Assembly: GCF_017873415.1 (NCBI RefSeq)
Contig: NZ_JAGGKD010000005.1
Location: 1-64,000 of the forward strand
Reading direction: 5' to 3'
Length of the DNA: 64,000 bases
Source: Methanolobus bombayensis
Lineage (GTDB): Archaea; Halobacteriota; Methanosarcinia; Methanosarcinales; Methanosarcinaceae
The translations under genes and the position numbers were made by a program. This document shows positions 1 through 6,754 of the stretch, one piece after another; within the stretch, counting starts at the first letter, position 1; each line of letters opens with the position of its first letter. The notes beneath the pieces were generated by a model that saw nothing but the letters and a program-made list of their open reading frames with translations, was not told where the DNA came from and ran no database searches.

Positions 1-69
1 CCTTTGTGTTTTCGGTAGCAGATAATGCTAAGGGGACTAATCCTTTTTAAATTATTATGTTAAAATAAA

Positions 70-528
70 ATGGAAAGTAGGTTTTCTACAAAGCCGGATA
101 ATTCAAACTATGGATTGTATCTTTCCAAAAGATTATCAAAGAATACTGGTGCTGAATTACATGTGATAAGGGTCATACAACCAGATATTGATAACGAAAT
201 GCATGAACTTATTGAGGATGACCTTGAGAAAGTTTCAGAAGACAAGTCTATCTATGGTATATCGACTCACCTGATTGAAAATATCTCTGTTGAAAATGCA
301 ATACAAGACTTCCTTGAAAAGGATGACATATTGGTAATAGGTGATTCTGGAAGACGTTTTAGTTTCTCTTTAATAGGTGATTTACCATGTGTTCTGGCTA
401 AAAGTCATAAAGGTCCTGTGTTGATAATCAAAAAACACAGGCCAATTTCTTCCGGAGGGCTGATGTATGTGGTCATGAAAAAAGTAAGGCGTATTATGTC
501 ATATGTCATGCATGTTTTCAAAAAGTAA
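70..528 (+). CDS. UspA-like universal stress protein, N-terminally short
   Basis: This is a 152-residue protein with the Rossmann-like UspA pattern. An early helix reads YGLYLSKRLSKNTGAELHVI, and later strands read DDILVIGDSG and KGPVLIIKK. Usp proteins of archaea bind nucleotides or respond to stress; the partner here is unknown. The usual first strand with the nucleotide-contacting Asp (of the ILVPTDGS type) is missing, because the protein begins right at the residues that normally follow it (ESRFS). An in-frame stop lies at 61-63, just before the ATG, so the N-terminus may have been lost to a frameshift or mutation. The C-terminal 30 residues are basic and hydrophobic (VVMKKVRRIMSYVMHVFKK), which could associate with membrane. 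Family assignment is fairly safe; whether the protein is functional is not. Confidence 0.6.
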   Translation: MESRFSTKPDNSNYGLYLSKRLSKNTGAELHVIRVIQPDIDNEMHELIEDDLEKVSEDKSIYGISTHLIENISVENAIQDFLEKDDILVIGDSGRRFSFSLIGDLPCVLAKSHKGPVLIIKKHRPISSGGLMYVVMKKVRRIMSYVMHVFKK

Positions 529-570
529 TATAATATTCGGATAACTGATTATGCATGATGCTTTATATTC

Positions 571-670
571 TTTATATATTACTTTCACCTAGCTTAGGGT
601 TAGGTTATATAGGCTGAATACATACTGAGTATTGCCTCTCCATAAGAAGAAACAAACAAGAGGCTTGAGG
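571..670 (+). promoter_or_regulatory. Promoter and leader of the RPA operon
   Basis: A TATA box, TTTATATATT, lies at 571-580, about 100 bases before the RPA start, so transcription should begin near 605. The leader holds a weak hairpin (GCCTCT at 634-639, AGAGGC at 659-664). Just after it is a Shine-Dalgarno GAGG at 667-670, seven bases before the ATG. Confidence 0.5.
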
Positions 671-677
671 ATTTGAA

Positions 678-1604
678 ATGAAAGAATTAGCACATGAAAT
701 TAGTGCCAGGTTCAGCGAACTTGGAGTGGAGATCCCAATCGGGGAAATTGAAGAGCGTCTTGACAAAATGATCAACAAGTTCAAGGTGCCAAAGGACGAA
801 GCACGCAGAAGCGTTGTGAACTACTTTTTGAAATCATACAACATCAAGAGGAATGAGTTCTACACAGGACAATCAGAATCACCTCTTATCAATATCTCCG
901 ACGTGGATGATGGTAAATGGGCAAATATCAGGGGAAAAATAGTCCAGCTATGGGATAACACCCATGAATCCATATCACAGGTAGGTCTTATTGGAGATGA
1001 AACCGGAACTATCAAATTCACAATATGGGAAAGTGCCGGATTGCCCCAGGTTGACGAAGGAAAGAGCTACTTTCTGAAGAATATAGTTGTGAACGAGTGG
1101 AACGGTAAGTTCCAGATCAATGTTAACAAAAGCAGTTCCATAGAATCTCTTGATGAGGACATAGAAGTTGGAAATGCAACTGTGGAATTTAAAGGTGCGA
1201 TGGTGGACATACAATCAGGGTCTGGTCTGATAAAGAGGTGTCCTGAGTGTAATCGTGCTCTTACTAAGGGTGCATGCATGGAGCATGGTAAGGTAGATGG
1301 GGTATATGATCTTCGTATAAAGGCTGTCATGGATGATGGAAGCTCCATACAGGATGCGATTCTTAAAAAAGAACAGGTTGAAGAAATAACAGGTACGACT
1401 CTGGAAAATGCAATTGCAATGGCTGCAGATGCTCTTGATCAGGGAGTTGTCCTTGAGAAGATGAAAGATTCACTGGAAGGAAGATATTATTTAGTAACCG
1501 GTTCGAGGGTTGACAGATATCTTATCGTTGAGTCAATTTCTCCTATATTTGAATATGACTCTTCCGAACTTGATGAACTTATTGCAGCAGCAGAGGTGAT
1601 CTGA
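678..1604 (+). CDS. Replication protein A, OB-fold and zinc-finger type
   Basis: This 308-residue single-stranded-DNA-binding protein belongs to the archaeal RPA family, which protects and organises ssDNA in replication and repair. The N-terminal 60 residues are helical and charged. An OB fold spans roughly residues 75-155 (WANIRGKIVQLWD to KFQINVN). A zinc finger follows with C188, C191, C200 and H203, and a second OB-like segment runs to the C-terminus. This one-or-two-OB plus zinc-finger layout matches the shorter RPA paralogs of Methanosarcina rather than the four-OB form. The ATG is preceded by GAGG with seven-base spacing. The next gene starts two bases after the stop, so the two form an operon, as expected for an RPA with its COG3390 partner. 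Confidence 0.9.
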   Translation: MKELAHEISARFSELGVEIPIGEIEERLDKMINKFKVPKDEARRSVVNYFLKSYNIKRNEFYTGQSESPLINISDVDDGKWANIRGKIVQLWDNTHESISQVGLIGDETGTIKFTIWESAGLPQVDEGKSYFLKNIVVNEWNGKFQINVNKSSSIESLDEDIEVGNATVEFKGAMVDIQSGSGLIKRCPECNRALTKGACMEHGKVDGVYDLRIKAVMDDGSSIQDAILKKEQVEEITGTTLENAIAMAADALDQGVVLEKMKDSLEGRYYLVTGSRVDRYLIVESISPIFEYDSSELDELIAAAEVI

Positions 1605-1605
1605 A

Positions 1606-2172
1606 ATGGCCGGATACACAAGGGAAGTTGCCAGAAGGATCTTTGCACAGGAGTTCAGAGAATCAAACCTGACCTTTAAGGACGGGGATGATCAGTATGC
1701 TCCCCAGTATTTGCTGACACCAACCGGTGCAAAAGTTAATAGAGTATTCATAGTGGGCACTCTAATAGAAAAAGAGGATATCGGTACGGATTCCGAGTAC
1801 TGGCGCGGTCGTGTGACTGATCCAACAGGCTCATTCCTGATATATGCAGGTCAGTATCAGCCGGAAGCTGCACAGGTGCTTGCAGAATGCGAAACTCCTG
1901 CATTTGTTGCAGTGGTTGGTAAACCAAGTACATATACAACAAATGAAGGCGATGTCCTGACCTCAGTAAGACCGGAATCTCTCCATGTAGTTGATGGGGA
2001 AACAAGGGATATGTGGGTAATTGAAACTGCAAGATGCACTCTCGATAGGCTTAGATCACTGGAGGATTTGTCCCCTAATGCTCAGAGGGCAAAGGAATAT
2101 TATGATCCTGATGTAAAACATTATTCTTCAATGGTTTCTCAGGCATTGAAGTCCCTGAAGGAAACCTACTGA
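1606..2172 (+). CDS. RPA-associated protein (COG3390)
   Basis: This 188-residue protein is encoded immediately downstream of RPA with one base between stop and start. It matches the COG3390 RPA-associated family: an N-terminal helix (REVARRIFAQEF), then an OB-fold core at about residues 40-130 (VNRVFIVGTLIEKEDI through SVRPESLHVVD), and a helical C-terminus. In haloarchaea the equivalent proteins are co-transcribed with RPA, bind it, and are needed for DNA repair; the same role is inferred here. The coupling to RPA and the strong terminator after this gene define a two-gene transcription unit. No unusual features are seen. Confidence 0.88.
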   Translation: MAGYTREVARRIFAQEFRESNLTFKDGDDQYAPQYLLTPTGAKVNRVFIVGTLIEKEDIGTDSEYWRGRVTDPTGSFLIYAGQYQPEAAQVLAECETPAFVAVVGKPSTYTTNEGDVLTSVRPESLHVVDGETRDMWVIETARCTLDRLRSLEDLSPNAQRAKEYYDPDVKHYSSMVSQALKSLKETY

Positions 2173-2187
2173 AGTATCTGAGCTGAT

Positions 2188-2215
2188 ATCAGGGTTTTTC
2201 CCTGATTTTCTTTTT
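2188..2215 (+). terminator. Hairpin plus T-tract after the RPA operon
   Basis: A perfect 7-bp stem (ATCAGGG at 2188-2194, CCCTGAT at 2200-2206) with a TTTTT loop is followed by TTTCTTTTT. It sits 16 bases after the COG3390 gene. Confidence 0.7.
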
Positions 2216-2278
2216 ATGTATTAAGTTTCAACCAAAAACTCCATAAATAACATAATCATTGATTATAAATGGGGTTTT

Positions 2279-2512
2279 ATGAAAACTTATTTAGTACTCT
2301 GGTTCAATAGTGATGGTGCCATGCCTTCAGAAATAGACAGGAGCCTTATGTCCCTGGGATTTAATGCAGTTCAGGGAAATTATGATTATGTCTATGACTG
2401 GGGAGATAATGTTAATCTGGATGAGATACTTCGTTTCACTGACAAGATTCAGATGACTCTGAAGGGCACCGGTGTAATGTTTAAAACAGAAACTGTAAAT
2501 GGCCAGAAATAG
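2279..2512 (+). CDS. Small conserved-looking protein of unknown function
   Basis: This 77-residue protein has a compact alpha/beta look: an N-terminal strand (KTYLVLWFNSDG), an amphipathic helix (PSEIDRSLMSLGF), a strand (YVYDWG) and a final helix and strand. It has no signal peptide, membrane segment or cysteine motif. No strong Shine-Dalgarno precedes the ATG; an AT-rich CATAAATAAC about 35 bases upstream could be the TATA element of a near-leaderless mRNA. It stands alone between the RPA terminator and the convergent phosphodiesterase gene, whose stop is 14 bases away. I do not recognise the family. Its codon use and composition look like those of real genes here. Confidence 0.6.
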   Translation: MKTYLVLWFNSDGAMPSEIDRSLMSLGFNAVQGNYDYVYDWGDNVNLDEILRFTDKIQMTLKGTGVMFKTETVNGQK

Positions 2513-2526
2513 ATTCTTGAATGTTA

Positions 2527-3057
2527 TTATTCGTTCTCTCCGAGACTGCGGGAAAAATCAATATATTCACAGGACTGGCCGGTTATAGGGATAACATTAG
2601 TTTTGACTGAACCATTCTCTATCTCAAGTTCTACTGCACATGGATCAGACATACGTGGTTTTGTAGGTGAACCCGGACATATCAGAAGAACATCACTTTT
2701 CTCGATAACAGGTCTGTGTATATGGCCAAAAACAAGTATATCGACTCCCATTTCAAGGGCCATGTACCTGGTTGCCGTATTGTCGACAATTGAAAGGGAT
2801 GCCTGGTGTATAACTCCTATCTTCACACCTTCAACTTCAAATATCAGTTTTTCAGGAAGGATGTCTCTTACGGCAGGTTCATCTGAATTTCCATGGACCG
2901 CTTTAAGCTTTCCTGTTGATTCAAGTGCTTTATAAAATGGGAAAGTGTCAAAATCACCTGCATGAATAATCATTTCATACTTCTCAAAAAGCTCAGACAG
3001 GTAAGATGGGATTTCTTCCGAATCCAGATGTGTATCAGATATAACAATGATTTTCAT
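2527..3057 (-). CDS. MJ0936/YfcE-type metallophosphoesterase
   Basis: This 176-residue phosphodiesterase has the full calcineurin-like metal-binding set: D8 and H10 (ISDTH), D35 (HAGDFD), N57 (HGNSDE), H84 (GVIHQAS), and H112 and H114 (FGHIHRP). Small archaeal members such as MJ0936 hydrolyse phosphodiesters in a manganese- or nickel-dependent way; the natural substrate is unknown. It is the last gene of a reverse-strand operon with two winged-helix regulators, eight bases after the regulator ending at 3066. That suggests it is controlled together with them. The length fits the family and no residue appears to be missing. Confidence 0.9.
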   Translation of the reverse strand: MKIIVISDTHLDSEEIPSYLSELFEKYEMIIHAGDFDTFPFYKALESTGKLKAVHGNSDEPAVRDILPEKLIFEVEGVKIGVIHQASLSIVDNTATRYMALEMGVDILVFGHIHRPVIEKSDVLLICPGSPTKPRMSDPCAVELEIENGSVKTNVIPITGQSCEYIDFSRSLGENE

Positions 3058-3065
3058 AGTTACTA

Positions 3066-3854
3066 TTATTGTATGCTGAGGTCGACAAGTTCATATTCAA
3101 GATTCTCAGTCTCAAGTCTGCTGAGTATAGAAGGTACTTCTTCATCGATGGCAAGAACAAGCGATGACAGGCCATGGTAAGCCGCTTCGATAACGGATTC
3201 TTTAGCTCCGAACATCACATGTGGTTCACGATCTATTTTACGAAGCGCGATCAGGGATTCAACTCCTATAATGGCAATATATTCTTTAGATTTTGCCAAT
3301 GATCTGAGTCTTTCCACATCGACATTATTAGACCCTCCTCTTTCTACCCTTGGAATTCTGCAAACAGTAATACTGGCATTCTCAAGGTCTATAAGTCCCA
3401 TGAGGTCAGTAACACCAACATCTTCACCCTGCTTTGCAGCAGATATCGTTGTTCCTGTGGCGTTTGTAACATCCGTGCTACTTACATAAAGGAGACCATT
3501 CTCCATTTTAAGATAGACTTCTTTCCCTTCTTCAAGGTCTTCTCTAGCAATTGCAGTCCAGGTGGAAACATGACTGATTATATCACTCATTACATAGCGT
3601 GCATATCTCTTCATGTCTGCAGCATTCTCAAGTACCCATTCAACGCCCTGTTTTGTGATTCTGTATCGTACTCTGCCTTCGGAATAGATCAAACCTTCAG
3701 CTACCAGTTCTTTGATGTACTCAGAAACTGCCTGAGGCGTGACACCAATCTTCTCAGCTATTTCTTTTTGTCTTACATTAGGCTGATGTGCAGCTACTTC
3801 TATCAGAATCTGAAATTTAGTAATACCGCTTTTGCTATGAAGAAGTTCTATCAT
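3066..3854 (-). CDS. Winged-helix transcriptional regulator (COG1497-like)
   Basis: This 262-residue protein has a MarR/ArsR-type winged helix in its first 85 residues: KEIAEKIGVTPQAVSEYIKE is the helix-turn-helix, and IYSEGRVRYRITKQGVEWV is the wing. A helical linker (residues 85-120) and a C-terminal alpha/beta domain follow (IGVESLIALRKI, VMFGAKESVIEAAYHGL), which may be a ligand-binding or oligomerisation domain. It resembles the archaeal COG1497 group of predicted regulators; the target is unknown. Its start codon overlaps the stop of the upstream regulator by four bases (ATGA, 3851-3854), so the two are translationally coupled. Confidence 0.75.
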   Translation of the reverse strand: MIELLHSKSGITKFQILIEVAAHQPNVRQKEIAEKIGVTPQAVSEYIKELVAEGLIYSEGRVRYRITKQGVEWVLENAADMKRYARYVMSDIISHVSTWTAIAREDLEEGKEVYLKMENGLLYVSSTDVTNATGTTISAAKQGEDVGVTDLMGLIDLENASITVCRIPRVERGGSNNVDVERLRSLAKSKEYIAIIGVESLIALRKIDREPHVMFGAKESVIEAAYHGLSSLVLAIDEEVPSILSRLETENLEYELVDLSIQ

Positions 3855-4366
3855 TCCGCCTCACCATTCTGGAGTAATTTGAGCCTTTGACCCATGACAG
3901 AAAGCTTATCGGATCTGCGGGCAACCGCACGTATATACAAAGGACTCTTGTTCAATGCTCTTGTAAGACTGCTCATAGAGTCATTGCCCTGCTCCACCAA
4001 TATTTCGAGTTCTTCAATGGCATCCTTTACTTCTTCATACGGCATGAAAGTAAGCATAATAATGTCGCTCATGTCCTCAAAGGAACACTGGAAGTTAGTC
4101 TGGACTTTAGAATATGATGTACGATACTCTTTTTCAGGTGTCTTACCAGGTTCAGGCATGTGCCACTGGCTCTCTATAAGACCACTTTTTTTGAGTATAT
4201 TAATGCTCCTGGTGACATCTGTTCCCAGAAGTTCCTCTAGTTCTTCCTTTGTCATCCAGAGGTTCAGAAGTGCATCAAATACTTTTTTGTGTCTATTGGA
4301 TCCAAAAACCTGAAGTAGAGGTACGAGTTCGGAAGGGTCATTAATAATTCTTGTTCGTTTACTCAT
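3851..4366 (-). CDS. ArsR-like winged-helix regulator
   Basis: This 171-residue protein has an N-terminal winged helix: NRHKKVFDALLNLWMTKEELEELLG, then TRSINILKKSGLIESQW as recognition helix and start of the wing. The C-terminal half is helical (YEEVKDAIEELEILVEQGN, then SSLTRALNKSPLYIRAVARR) and probably dimerises. It has no metal-binding cysteine pair, so metal sensing is unlikely. A good Shine-Dalgarno, GAGGT, lies six bases before the ATG. It overlaps the next gene by four bases, and its own start overlaps the stop of a 38-codon upstream frame. Two different winged-helix proteins made in equal amounts suggest that they act together. Confidence 0.75.
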   Translation of the reverse strand: MSKRTRIINDPSELVPLLQVFGSNRHKKVFDALLNLWMTKEELEELLGTDVTRSINILKKSGLIESQWHMPEPGKTPEKEYRTSYSKVQTNFQCSFEDMSDIIMLTFMPYEEVKDAIEELEILVEQGNDSMSSLTRALNKSPLYIRAVARRSDKLSVMGQRLKLLQNGEAE

Positions 4367-4479
4367 CTAATTACCTCGTATACGCCAACGGACCAGGTGC
4401 AAATAGTCACATTCAGGCTCTCAACTACGTTTAATGCAAAGAGCATAGCCTGCATGCCTTCTATTTTAGCACCTATCAT
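4363..4479 (-). CDS. Possible 38-residue leader peptide or small protein
   Basis: A 38-codon frame starts at ATG 4479 and ends in TGA overlapping the start of the ArsR-like regulator by four bases. The peptide is moderately hydrophobic (MQAMLFALNVVES, then NVTICTWSVGVYEVIR). Tight ATGA overlaps are typical of translationally coupled genes in this operon. Against it, no Shine-Dalgarno precedes ATG 4479, and the TTTATTAAG at about 4492-4500 would, if a TATA box, place the transcript start inside the frame. It could be a coupled small protein, a regulatory leader, or chance. Confidence 0.25.
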   Translation of the reverse strand: MIGAKIEGMQAMLFALNVVESLNVTICTWSVGVYEVIR

Positions 4480-4829
4480 ATGGAGGTTAAACTTAATAAA
4501 TGTGTTGTGATTTCATGTTGTTTTGAAATAGATGCTGGCTTTTTCAAGTCCTGATCAGAAGTTCGGCACAAGTCTTAGCTTTTTACTGATGCCATGAATG
4601 CATAGGCTAATCTCCACTATCCAATGTATGCTGATCTCAGAGCAGAACCGTTTTTATATGCCAAATCAAAACCGCATAAACTACGACTTTACAGTTATCT
4701 ATTTCTTCATTTTGAGAGGGACTCCTATAACGTCATTATTCTTATTAAATCTACCTGTTTTCTGCTAAATATTATTTGGGGGATACCGGTAAATATATCA
4801 GGTTTGTTATCAATTATGATACAGTCATT
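4480..4829. other. Intergenic region between divergent operons
   Basis: These 350 bases separate the reverse-strand regulator operon from a forward gene. On the forward strand there are two TATA-like elements: TTTTTATATG at 4651-4660 and AAATATATC near 4792-4800. The second sits about 30 bases before the downstream ATG and would give a nearly leaderless mRNA. The first would give a transcript leader of about 145 bases or a separate small RNA. An 88-residue frame starting at 4624 overlaps the next gene in another frame and looks like chance. No tRNA or clear repeat was seen. Confidence 0.4.
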
Positions 4830-5441
4830 ATGTCTGATAATATCTATTTACTCATTAATGATGTTCTTAAAGGAAGGCAGCTTTCAATAAGCGGTGTTAC
4901 CCGTGAACTTAAGGAGAAAGGTATTGATGAACACCGTCTTGTTATGACTGGTTATCTGCGTGCTTTGAAAGATCTCAGAAAACTTAGTGAGGTAGAGATT
5001 CCTCCATCGAAGGTTTACAGTCTCCTAGAAGCCGAACAAGCGGATACCAACGACATATATTCTCTTATAGGCGAACACATTAAAAGTGTAGATCCCGAAT
5101 ATATGGTTCCTGTGGCAGCATATGTCCTTTCAAAAACTCTTGAAAGGCCCGTATTTAAAGAAGAATTTGCACGCATGGGTATCAGCTCAAAGATTCTGAA
5201 TGATTATCTTACAACATCGGGTTGTATCCTGGAACCTGCAGACAAAAGTCCAAAAGAGTATGCGACAGGTATAACTAAACTGAAGATAAGTTCTGGAGAA
5301 GCTGCTTTTGAGCTGGGGGGAATAAACGAAAGTATACTTAAGCATTCAAATTGCATACTTCTCAAGATAGTTAGAAACTCGGTTGATCTAAGTGGTCTGA
5401 TACCAAAAACAAAGTCCACATCATTGCAGGATTTCAGCTGA
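4830..5441 (+). CDS. Hypothetical protein with winged-helix-like N-terminus
   Basis: This is a 203-residue protein if translation starts at the ATG at 4830; a longer frame begins at 4776 but its extra 18 residues look unrelated. Residues 1-60 (NIYLLINDVLKGRQLSISGV, then a helix with DEHRLVMTGYLRALKD) look like a small winged-helix module. A second alpha-helical segment in the middle (VAAYVLSKTLERPVFKEEFA, then SSKILNDYL) repeats that appearance, and the C-terminus is mixed. No catalytic motif, signal peptide or membrane segment is visible. A DNA- or RNA-binding role is possible but unproven. The TATA-like element about 30 bases upstream and the absence of a Shine-Dalgarno suggest a leaderless message. 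Confidence 0.6.
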   Translation: MSDNIYLLINDVLKGRQLSISGVTRELKEKGIDEHRLVMTGYLRALKDLRKLSEVEIPPSKVYSLLEAEQADTNDIYSLIGEHIKSVDPEYMVPVAAYVLSKTLERPVFKEEFARMGISSKILNDYLTTSGCILEPADKSPKEYATGITKLKISSGEAAFELGGINESILKHSNCILLKIVRNSVDLSGLIPKTKSTSLQDFS

Positions 5442-5479
5442 TTATGTGTGAAATAGAATAATATTCCGAAGTGTTTCTT

Positions 5480-5878
5480 ATGTCTGAAAATAATAATGAG
5501 ACTATTATAATGCATCCAATTGGTTTTGTTAGCAATGATATTTCCGATCCTGCTTATGCCAGAGAGAAAAAGGACACGGTTTCCCAGATTGTTCTGAAAG
5601 ATGAATATATTGAAGCTCTGGAATACATAACAGATTTTGACAGGATAGAAGTTCTTTTTCATTTCCACCTTTCTGCGGGTTATTCCATGATTCAGAAACG
5701 CAGATATGATGGCAAACTGGCCGGTGTCTTTGCTTCACGAAGTCCTAAAAGGCCAAACGGGATAGGAGTTACTCTGGTCGACCTCCTGCAAGTGGATGAT
5801 AATATTCTGTATGTAACGGGGCTTGATGCAATAAATGGTACCCCTGTTCTGGATATTAAACCTTATATTTCTGAATAG
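5480..5878 (+). CDS. trmO: TrmO, tRNA m6t6A37 N6-methyltransferase
   Basis: This 132-residue protein of the TsaA/YaeB (UPF0066) family methylates N6 of threonylcarbamoyladenosine at position 37 of tRNA, using S-adenosylmethionine. Diagnostic blocks are PIGFV near the N-terminus, DFDRIEVLFHFH, GVFASRSPKRPNGIGVTLV (the substrate and SAM loop), and LDAINGTPVLDIKPYI at the end. The ATG at 5480 is preferred over the in-frame GTG at 5471. It lies 38 bases after the preceding gene and 46 bases before the nitrilase gene, so co-transcription is likely. Two other genes for t6A37 biology, Cgi121 and the methylthiotransferase, lie within 9 kb. Confidence 0.9.
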   Translation: MSENNNETIIMHPIGFVSNDISDPAYAREKKDTVSQIVLKDEYIEALEYITDFDRIEVLFHFHLSAGYSMIQKRRYDGKLAGVFASRSPKRPNGIGVTLVDLLQVDDNILYVTGLDAINGTPVLDIKPYISE

Positions 5879-5924
5879 TTTCAGTTTAAGCGGATATGAA
5901 TTTTGTTTTTGAGGTTTGTCTTTA

Positions 5925-6731
5925 ATGAATAATGAATCTATTATCAAAGTAGCCTGCATCCAAATGGGCATATCAGATTGTGATAAAAAAGCAAATATCA
6001 CAAAAGCACTGGCTATGGCAAAAGAAGCTTTATCCAGGGGTGCAGAAATTCTTGTGTTTCCTGAAGTTTTCTCCACCGGTTTCTGTTATGATAATATGGA
6101 ACTGGCCGGTGAAGACGAAAATGGTGAAACTGTCAGAGAAATGTGTGATTTTTCAAAGGAACATAAATGTGTAATGATTTTTTCCATAATTGAAAAACAA
6201 GTTTCTTCAACAGGACCTGATTATTTCAATCTGGGTTTTTGCATGGAAAATGGTTCTGTTGAGGGGATATATCGAAAAACACATCCTTTCAAAAAAGAAA
6301 AGCAATATTTTTCAGCAGGAGATTCTCTATTTCCCATTGTACTTGAGAAAAGAGGGATTACAATTGGTCTTCAGATATGCTATGAGATACGTTTTCCAGA
6401 GGTATCCAGAAAACTTGCTTTAATGGGATCTGATATTCTTGTAACAATAGCAGAATTCCCAAGTCCCAGGGGACATATCTGGAGAACACTTGCGATTGCA
6501 AGAGCAATTGAGAACCAGATTCCTCACATTGCATGCAACCGGGTAGGGAGTAGCTCAGATTCATCGTTCTTTGGAGGTTCACTGGTCGTGGGTCCATCAG
6601 GCAATGTGATTGAAGAAGCTGGTGATAATGAATCTATTATTATTAGCACTCTTGATCTTGGAGCAACTGGTAAGATCAGAAATGAGATTCCTGTATTTGA
6701 AGATAGACGGACTGATCTGTATTTGAAATAA
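5925..6731 (+). CDS. Carbon-nitrogen hydrolase, nitrilase superfamily
   Basis: This 268-residue amidohydrolase has all three catalytic residues of the nitrilase superfamily: E47 (LVFPEVFSTGF), K118 (IYRKTHPF) and C152 (LQICYEIRFPE). The CYEIRFPE and EFPSPRGHIWRTLAIARAIE blocks resemble the Nit/omega-amidase and predicted-amidohydrolase branches. The substrate is probably a small amide such as alpha-ketoglutaramate or deaminated glutathione, though the sequence alone cannot decide. The ATG at 5925 has GAGGT nine bases upstream; the TTG at 5916 is a poorer start. It follows trmO in the same direction. The protein is cytosolic, with no signal peptide. Confidence 0.85.
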   Translation: MNNESIIKVACIQMGISDCDKKANITKALAMAKEALSRGAEILVFPEVFSTGFCYDNMELAGEDENGETVREMCDFSKEHKCVMIFSIIEKQVSSTGPDYFNLGFCMENGSVEGIYRKTHPFKKEKQYFSAGDSLFPIVLEKRGITIGLQICYEIRFPEVSRKLALMGSDILVTIAEFPSPRGHIWRTLAIARAIENQIPHIACNRVGSSSDSSFFGGSLVVGPSGNVIEEAGDNESIIISTLDLGATGKIRNEIPVFEDRRTDLYLK

Positions 6732-6754
6732 TGATATAAGTTAGTGCCGTAATT

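Noticed and set aside
3-50. Short open stretch ending in a stop before the UspA-like gene
   Set aside because: It might be the end of an upstream gene, but 15 codons without a recognisable motif are not enough to call it.
4624-4890. 88-residue hydrophobic frame upstream of the gene at 4830
   Set aside because: It overlaps the next gene in another frame and has no ribosome site; it looks like chance in AT-rich DNA.
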